From: an uncultured Lachnospiraceae bacterium
Lineage (GTDB): Bacteria; Bacillota_A; Clostridia; Lachnospirales; Lachnospiraceae
Assembly (NCBI GenBank): GCA_910585355.1
Contig: CAJUDN010000001.1
Span: 17,102-28,945, forward strand
Length of the DNA stretch: 11,844 nucleotides
Direction of reading: 5' to 3'
The translations under genes were made by a program, and so were the position numbers. Each line of letters opens with the position of its first letter. The stretch's first letter is position 1. Shown in pieces: positions 1 through 4,286 of this stretch. The notes below the pieces were generated by a model that saw only the letters and a list, made by a program, of their open reading frames with translations, ran no database searches and had not been told where the DNA came from.

Positions 1-641
1 GGGAGGTGTTCCGCCTCCATAACCCGGGAATTTCCAGGGAGGAAGTGAGGGCCCGTTCCATAGAAATCTTAAAAAAGGTGGGAGTTCCCAATCCAAAGGA
101 GCGCCTTAAAGGATATCCCCATCAGCTTTCCGGCGGACTGCGTCAGAGGGTGATGATTGCCATTTCCCTGGCGTCTTATCCGAGGATAGTCATTGCCGAC
201 GAGCCGACAACAGCTCTGGACGTGACTATTCAGGCACAGATTCTGGACTTACTGAAACAACTCCAGAGGGACATGAACATGTCCATCCTGCTGATCACCC
301 ATGACTTTGGAGTGGTTTCCCAGATGGCGGATCGGGTTGCCGTCATGTATGCGGGAAGAATCGTTGAGGAAGGGAAAACAGAGGATGTGTTCGCGGATCC
401 GTGGCATCCCTACACAAAGCTTCTGATTCTTTCGATTCCGGGAATCAAGGTGACCAGAGGAGGGCGTCTGGAATCCATCCGGGGCTCTGTGCCGAATCCC
501 CTGAGGTTTCCGTCTGGATGCCGGTTTGCTCCCAGATGTCCCTATGCAAAGGATATCTGCCACAGAGAGCAGCCGCCGGAAACGGCGGCGGGAGACCGGA
601 GAGTCAGCTGCTATTTAAGGGGGGACCAGAATGAAGGATGA
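1..641 (+). CDS. OppD/DppD-type peptide ABC transporter ATPase, 5'-truncated by window edge
   Basis: This is the C-terminal part of a cytoplasmic ATPase subunit that powers uptake of oligopeptides or dipeptides (or nickel; the substrate cannot be told from this subunit). The reading frame is already open at the left edge, so the true start and the Walker A loop lie upstream. Visible in order are the ABC signature LSGGLRQRV, Walker B IVIADEP with the D-loop ALD, the H-loop in LLITHD, and the C-terminal oligopeptide-transporter extension beginning around HPYTKLLILSIP. The tail carries four cysteines (GCRFAPRC, then PYAKDIC, then VSC), typical of OppD/DppD proteins and known in some members to hold an iron-sulfur cluster. 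Its last 11 bases overlap the next ATPase gene, which implies translational coupling and a paired OppD-OppF heterodimer. The family is certain; the substrate is not. Confidence 0.95.
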   Translation, partial: EVFRLHNPGISREEVRARSIEILKKVGVPNPKERLKGYPHQLSGGLRQRVMIAISLASYPRIVIADEPTTALDVTIQAQILDLLKQLQRDMNMSILLITHDFGVVSQMADRVAVMYAGRIVEEGKTEDVFADPWHPYTKLLILSIPGIKVTRGGRLESIRGSVPNPLRFPSGCRFAPRCPYAKDICHREQPPETAAGDRRVSCYLRGDQNEG

Positions 642-1605
642 GAAAGAGATTTTAAAAATTGAAGACCTGAAAGTACACTTCCCCATTAAGGCAGGTATTT
701 TACAGAAAACCGTGGGCCATGTAAAGGCTGTGGATGGGGTGAGCCTCAATATCAGGAGAGGGGAAACCCTGGGATTAGTTGGGGAGTCCGGATGCGGCAA
801 AACCACCATCGGAAGGGCCATTGTGCGGCTTAACAATCCCACAGGGGGCAGGATTCTCTATGACGGACAGGACATCTTACGGCTTAAAGGGGATGAGCTG
901 CGGAAAATGCGAAAAAAGCTTCAGATCATTTTCCAGGACCCCTATTCCTCTTTAAACCCAAGACATACGGTCCAGAACATGATTACGGAGGTACTGACGG
1001 TCCAGATGGGGATGACGCCTGCCGACGCCCAGGCCCGTATGGAGGAGCTTTTAGTACAGGCGGGCTTAAATAAGGCCTATGCTCTCCGCTATCCCCATGA
1101 ATTTTCCGGCGGCCAGAGGCAGCGGGTGGCCATCGCCAGGGCCATTGCCTTACAGCCGGAATTTCTGGTGTGCGACGAGGCGGTTTCAGCCCTTGACGTG
1201 TCCATCCAATCCCAGATCATCAATCTTTTGATGGATTTGAAGGAAGAATACGGAAACATGACGTATCTGTTTATTTCCCATGCTTTGAATGTAGTGGAGC
1301 ATATTTCTGACCGGGTTGCAGTGATGTACCTCGGAAAGATCATGGAGTTTGCGGACAATGAAGAGTTATTTAACCACGCAGTCCATCCCTATACGCAGGC
1401 CCTGCTTTCCGCCATTCCTATTTTATCGGGAGGAAAGCAGAAGGAGCGCATCCTCTTAAGGGGAGATGTTCCGGGGGCCGCCCATATTCCTTCGGGCTGC
1501 CGGTTCCATACCCGGTGCCCCTATGCAACCCAGGAATGCAGCCAGAAGGAGCCCATGCTTCGCGACGTGGGAGGCGGGCATCTGGCGGCATGCCTGAAGG
1601 TCTGA
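631..1605 (+). CDS. OppF/DppF-type peptide ABC transporter ATPase
   Basis: A complete 324-residue ATPase, the usual OppF length, partner of the upstream OppD-like subunit in a peptide importer. The ATG at 631 is preceded by a purine-rich AAGGGGGG at 617-624, six bases away. Motifs seen: Walker A GESGCGKTT (residues 51-59), signature FSGGQRQ (158-164), Walker B FLVCDEA with catalytic E183, and H-loop H217. The C-terminal HPY extension has four cysteines (GCRFHTRC, PYATQEC, LAAC), matching the pattern in the OppD-like partner. Two positions depart from the commonest sequence: DEA instead of DEP after Walker B, and HA instead of HD at the H-loop. All catalytic residues are kept, so activity is expected. 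No solute-binding protein or permease is in view; they would lie upstream. The gene ends with TGA, and no terminator follows before the hairpin at 1712. Confidence 0.95.
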   Translation: MKDEKEILKIEDLKVHFPIKAGILQKTVGHVKAVDGVSLNIRRGETLGLVGESGCGKTTIGRAIVRLNNPTGGRILYDGQDILRLKGDELRKMRKKLQIIFQDPYSSLNPRHTVQNMITEVLTVQMGMTPADAQARMEELLVQAGLNKAYALRYPHEFSGGQRQRVAIARAIALQPEFLVCDEAVSALDVSIQSQIINLLMDLKEEYGNMTYLFISHALNVVEHISDRVAVMYLGKIMEFADNEELFNHAVHPYTQALLSAIPILSGGKQKERILLRGDVPGAAHIPSGCRFHTRCPYATQECSQKEPMLRDVGGGHLAACLKV

Positions 1606-1655
1606 TAAATAAGGCTGAACTGTTGGTAAATAAAGGCCCGGTTTTTAAAAAATCC

Positions 1656-1684
1656 TTGCATTTTCCCGGAAAATGTGATAGGAT
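1656..1684 (+). promoter_or_regulatory. Candidate sigma-A promoter for the rimP-nusA-infB operon
   Basis: TTGCAT at 1656-1661, a 17-base spacer, then TAGGAT at 1679-1684. The spacing is ideal and the -10 box matches the consensus at 4 of 6 bases; the -35 box keeps only the TTG. Transcription would begin near 1690-1692, giving a leader of about 205 bases before rimP. It is the best promoter-like pair I found in the gap between the transporter genes and rimP, but there is no experimental support. Confidence 0.5.
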
Positions 1685-1711
1685 ACAGGAGATAACATAA
1701 GTAACTGGCAA

Positions 1712-1745
1712 AAAGAGTGGACAAAAAAGTCCACTCTTTCGTTTT
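1712..1745 (+). terminator. Strong hairpin with short U-tract: terminator or attenuator
   Basis: A perfect 11-bp stem, AAAGAGTGGAC (1712-1722) with GTCCACTCTTT (1729-1739), closes an all-A six-base loop. It is followed by CG and then TTTT (1742-1745). The U-tract is short, but the stem itself ends in UUU, and the A-rich left flank would give a U-run on the reverse transcript too. It can end readthrough from the peptide transporter operon. It also lies about 20 bases downstream of the start point predicted for the 1656-1684 promoter, so it would sit in the rimP operon leader as a possible attenuator. Confidence 0.6.
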
Positions 1746-1777
1746 GTACCGTCCGCTGTCCAGGCCGGAGAGACACA

Positions 1778-1857
1778 CGCGGATGCGGGGAAAAAATAAG
1801 GATGAAATGACCAATTGGGAAGATACCCTGAAGGGGTACGCGCGGATACGGGGAAAA
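1778..1857 (+). repeat. 17-bp direct repeat pair in the rimP leader
   Basis: CGCGGATGCGGGGAAAA at 1778-1794 recurs as CGCGGATACGGGGAAAA at 1841-1857, with one mismatch and a 63-base offset. Between them is a small hairpin, TACCC (1824-1828) with GGGTA (1834-1838). Each copy contains GCGGA-N2-CGG, which can pair with the single CCGTCCGC at 1749-1756, so the two pairings exclude each other. The repeat is seen directly; any regulatory role is inference. Confidence 0.6.
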
Positions 1858-1894
1858 GGCCAGAAAGCATGGATATGGAAAGGTGGTGGAACAT

Positions 1895-2362
1895 ATGTCA
1901 AAAAAAGAGGAATATGAGGCAAGGGTGGAAGCGTACCTGCTTCCGATTGTGGAGGAGAACCGCTTTGAGCTGGTGGATGTGGAGTACGTGAAAGAAGCCG
2001 GCACCTGGTATCTGAGAGCTTATATTGATAAAGAAGGCGGGTTTACTGTTGACGACTGCGAGATGGTGTCCAGGCGCTTAAGCGACTGGCTGGATGAAAA
2101 GGATTTTATTGACGACAGCTATATTCTGGAGGTCAGCTCCCCGGGGCTTGGAAGACCCTTAAAAAAAGAAAAGGATTTTAAGAGAAGTCTTGGGGAACAG
2201 GTGGATATTAAGCTCTACCGGGCTGTAGACAGACAGAAGGATTTTACGGGAAAGCTTACGGCTTACGACGAAAATACCGTCACAATCGCCTACGAAGACG
2301 GAACGGAAAGCACATTTGAACGGAAAGATATTGCCTTAATTCGTCTGGCATTTGATTTTTAA
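1895..2362 (+). CDS. rimP: Ribosome maturation factor RimP
   Basis: A 155-residue cytoplasmic protein that binds the free 30S subunit and helps its maturation, in the usual place just upstream of nusA. The N-terminal alpha/beta domain contains VDVEYVKEAGTWYLRAYID. The hallmark SSPGLGRPL sits at residues 81-89 and leads into the C-terminal SH3-like domain (about residues 95-155). I chose the ATG at 1895 because AAAGGTGG at 1879-1886 is well spaced for it. An in-frame GTG at 1883 would add four residues but overlaps that ribosome binding site. As first gene of the operon it follows a leader of about 200 bases with hairpins and a direct repeat. It ends 13 bases before nusA. Confidence 0.95.
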   Translation: MSKKEEYEARVEAYLLPIVEENRFELVDVEYVKEAGTWYLRAYIDKEGGFTVDDCEMVSRRLSDWLDEKDFIDDSYILEVSSPGLGRPLKKEKDFKRSLGEQVDIKLYRAVDRQKDFTGKLTAYDENTVTIAYEDGTESTFERKDIALIRLAFDF

Positions 2363-2375
2363 AGGAGGATAAAAA

Positions 2376-3530
2376 ATGAACAAGGAACTGCTGGAAGCAA
2401 TGAGCGTGCTGGAAAAGGAGTATAATATCAGCAAGGATACATTGCTGGAGGCCATCGAAAATTCCCTTCTTACGGCATGTAAGAATCATTTTGGGAAGGC
2501 GGACAATGTGAAGGTAATCATTGACCGCGAGGGCTGCGACTATTCCGTTTATGCGGAGAAAGAGGTTGTGGAGACGGTCGAGGACCCGGTGACCCAGATA
2601 AGCCTTGCGGATGCGAGAATGAAGGGGCCGGGATATGACATCGGCGACATCGTTCAGATTCCCATTGACTCCCATGATTTCGGCCGCATTGCCACGCAGA
2701 ATGCAAAGAATGTGATTCTCCAGAAAATCCGTGAAGAAAGCAGAAGATCCCAGTTAAACAAGTGGCAGTGCAGGGAGAAGGAAGTGGTGACCGGTATTGT
2801 ACAGCGCTATATTGGAAGAAACGTAAGCATTGATCTTGGAAAGGTGGATGCGATTTTACCGGAGTCCGAGCAGGTCAGAGGCGAGATCTTTCAGAGAACG
2901 GAGCGTATTAAGGTATATATCCTGGAAGTCAAGGATAATCCCAAAGGGCCGAGAATTTCTGTGTCCAGAACCCATCCGGATCTGGTAAGACGGCTGTTTG
3001 AGGCAGAGATTGCAGAGGTTCGTGACGGAACAGTCGAAATCTGCGCCATAGCGAGGGAGGCAGGCTCCAGAACCAAGATCGCTGTAAGCTCCACAGATCC
3101 CAACGTGGATCCGGTGGGGGCATGCGTCGGCTTAAATGGCGCCCGGGTGGGAGCTATCGTAAGCGAACTCCGCGGAGAGAAGATTGACATCATCAACTGG
3201 GATGATAACCCGGCCTTCTTAATTGAAAATGCCTTAAGCCCGGCAAAGGTAATTTCCGTGGTCGCCGACGAGGACGCCAAAGAGGCCCAGGTCATTGTTC
3301 CGGACTACCAGTTATCTCTTGCAATCGGCAAGGAAGGCCAGAATGCAAGACTGGCGGCCAGGCTGACCACTTATAAGATTGACATTAAGAGCGAGACCCA
3401 GGCCAGAGAGCTTGGACTCTTCGATGCGCTCGAATTTGGCGAATACGAAGAGGGGTATGAAGAGTATGAAACTGAAAACGGCTATGACGTTCCCGCAGAG
3501 GAAACCTACCAGGAAGATTCCGAAGAATAG
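2376..3530 (+). CDS. nusA: Transcription termination/antitermination factor NusA
   Basis: A 384-residue RNA polymerase-binding factor acting on pausing, intrinsic termination and antitermination. AGGAGG at 2363-2368 gives a near-perfect ribosome binding site seven bases before the ATG. Domains in order: the N-terminal polymerase-binding domain (about 1-125), S1 (about 133-200, from VVTGIVQRYIG), KH1 (GxxG loop GLNG at 252-255) and KH2 (GKEG at 318-321, followed by QNARLAARLT). The C-terminal AR repeats of proteobacterial NusA are absent, as is normal in Firmicutes. Instead there is a strongly acidic tail from about residue 350, rich in E, Y and D. The second variable position of the KH1 loop is Asn rather than the usual Lys/Arg, a mild oddity. 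Identity is secure. Confidence 0.97.
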   Translation: MNKELLEAMSVLEKEYNISKDTLLEAIENSLLTACKNHFGKADNVKVIIDREGCDYSVYAEKEVVETVEDPVTQISLADARMKGPGYDIGDIVQIPIDSHDFGRIATQNAKNVILQKIREESRRSQLNKWQCREKEVVTGIVQRYIGRNVSIDLGKVDAILPESEQVRGEIFQRTERIKVYILEVKDNPKGPRISVSRTHPDLVRRLFEAEIAEVRDGTVEICAIAREAGSRTKIAVSSTDPNVDPVGACVGLNGARVGAIVSELRGEKIDIINWDDNPAFLIENALSPAKVISVVADEDAKEAQVIVPDYQLSLAIGKEGQNARLAARLTTYKIDIKSETQARELGLFDALEFGEYEEGYEEYETENGYDVPAEETYQEDSEE

Positions 3531-3533
3531 GAG

Positions 3534-3543
3534 AGAAGTGATC
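3534..3543 (+). promoter_or_regulatory. Atypical ribosome binding site deciding the rnpM start
   Basis: AGAAGTGATC matches the extended anti-Shine-Dalgarno complement GGAGGTGATC at 8 of 10 positions, but the pairing is concentrated in the 3' half (GTGATC). It places the GTG at 3549 at a workable distance. The nearer-consensus AGGAG at 3529-3533 is 15 bases away, too far. This supports the GTG start. Confidence 0.45.
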
Positions 3544-3548
3544 GAACA

Positions 3549-3824
3549 GTGAGTACAGAAAAGAAGTATCCGCAGAGACAGTGCATCGGCTGCGGAGAAA
3601 TGAAAAATAAACGGGAATTGATTCGTGTCCTCAAAGGTACCGATGGTCAGATTTCCATTGATGCCACAGGAAGAAAGAACGGACGCGGAGCGTATCTTTG
3701 CCCGTCCATGGACTGTTTTAGAAAAGCGGTAAAGGGAAAAGGACTGGAGCGTTCCTTTAAAATGGCAATTCCGAAAGAGGTATACGAAAGCCTGGAAAAG
3801 GAGATGGAACAGATTGACAAATAG
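3549..3824 (+). CDS. rnpM: YlxR family RNA-binding protein (RNase P modulator RnpM)
   Basis: A 91-residue small basic protein of the DUF448/YlxR family. The Bacillus member binds RNase P RNA and modulates RNase P activity, and has also been linked to regulation of gene expression; transfer of that role here is by family and context. The family signature is clear: RQCIGCGEMKNKRELIRV near the N-terminus and GRGAYLCPSMDC in the middle, giving a CxxC plus Cx4C set that could hold a metal. Many Lys/Arg residues follow. The start is GTG, with the atypical ribosome binding site described separately. It lies between nusA and ylxQ in the standard order, and its last 11 bases overlap ylxQ. Confidence 0.92.
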   Translation: MSTEKKYPQRQCIGCGEMKNKRELIRVLKGTDGQISIDATGRKNGRGAYLCPSMDCFRKAVKGKGLERSFKMAIPKEVYESLEKEMEQIDK

Positions 3825-4215
3825 AAGCAGAATCTTTGGCCTTTTAGGTCTGGCGGCGAAGGCAGGAAAAATACAGAGCGGAGAGTTTTCCACGGAAAAA
3901 TCCGTGAAATCCGGGAGAGCATGTCTTGTCATCGTTTCCGAGGAGGCGTCGGAGAACACGAAGAAAATGTTCCGGAATATGTGTACTTACTATAAGGTCC
4001 CTTATTGTGAATTCGGAGGAAAGGAAGAGCTTGGTCATGCCACAGGGAAAAAGATGCGTGCTTCCCTGGCTGTACAGGATCCCGGCTTTTCTGAGGCGCT
4101 TTTAAAGCAGTTTTGCAGTAACAGTTCAGCCCGGGACTTTGCACCTTCCGCAAAGTCCGTAAGAATATGCGGGGAAGGGGAAGAATCCAGTTCTTTCTCC
4201 GCAGGCGGATGTTAA
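3814..4215 (+). CDS. ylxQ: YlxQ, L7Ae/L30e-like RNA-binding protein with unusual C-terminal extension
   Basis: A 133-residue protein of the ribosomal L7Ae family, thought to bind kink-turn RNA; its cellular role is not settled. Residues 1-100 are typical: LLGLAAKAGKIQSGE, then ACLVIVSEEASENTKK, VPYCEFGGKEELGHATGK, and the usual end DPGFSEALLKQF at about residue 100. Family members normally stop close to there. Here another 33 residues follow, rich in Ser, Gly and Cys and unlike the family, encoded entirely by a hairpin-rich repeat (see 4118-4262); the TAA lies inside that element. The TTG start at 3814 is supported by AGGAG at 3799-3803 and by the 11-base overlap with rnpM. The core assignment is firm. 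The tail probably reflects loss of the original stop by insertion of, or recombination with, a repeat. Confidence 0.88.
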   Translation: MTNRSRIFGLLGLAAKAGKIQSGEFSTEKSVKSGRACLVIVSEEASENTKKMFRNMCTYYKVPYCEFGGKEELGHATGKKMRASLAVQDPGFSEALLKQFCSNSSARDFAPSAKSVRICGEGEESSSFSAGGC

Positions 4216-4262
4216 ATGAACTGGATTCCGTAACAGATTCGCCGCAGGCGGAACGGTTATGC
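4118..4262 (+). repeat. Hairpin-rich repeat element spanning the end of ylxQ and the gap before infB
   Basis: Several inverted repeats are packed into about 145 bases. GGACTTTGC (4134-4142) pairs with GCAAAGTCC (4150-4158) over a 7-base loop. GAATCCAGTTC (4183-4193) pairs with GAACTGGATTC (4218-4228). CCGCAGGCGGA occurs twice, at 4199-4209 and 4242-4252, and is itself nearly palindromic. GTAACAG also occurs twice (4118-4124 and 4230-4236), followed by related TTC/GCC sequence. No U-tract follows any stem, so these are not intrinsic terminators. The pattern resembles REP/MITE-like intergenic repeats that have run into a gene end. Confidence 0.6.
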
Positions 4263-4273
4263 TTTGTATGAAC

Positions 4274-4279
4274 GGAGGT
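4274..4279 (+). promoter_or_regulatory. Ribosome binding site deciding the infB start
   Basis: GGAGGT lies one base before the in-frame GTG at 4281 but seven bases before the GTG at 4287. The second is therefore the likely initiation codon, giving IF2 the N-terminus MRVNEVAKELG. Confidence 0.7.
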
Positions 4280-4286
4280 AGTGAGT

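Noticed and set aside
1162..1281. OppF changes DEA (for DEP) and HA (for HD) as signs of a dead ATPase
   Set aside because: Catalytic Glu and the H-loop His are both present and similar variants occur in active family members, so inactivation is not supported.
1418..1894. Antisense frames over the oppF end and the rimP leader
   Set aside because: They cross the terminator hairpin and leader repeats, and the translated sequences have no recognisable domain.
1883..1894. GTG at 1883 as the rimP start
   Set aside because: It would overlap the only good ribosome binding site, which is correctly spaced for ATG 1895.
3312..3959. Antisense frame of 215 codons opposite the nusA end, rnpM and ylxQ start
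   Set aside because: It covers three well-supported genes in conserved order, with no family resemblance and no ribosome binding site of note.
4183..4228. 11-bp inverted repeat as an intrinsic terminator before infB
   Set aside because: The arms are 24 bases apart and no U-tract follows; termination here would also cut off infB from its operon.
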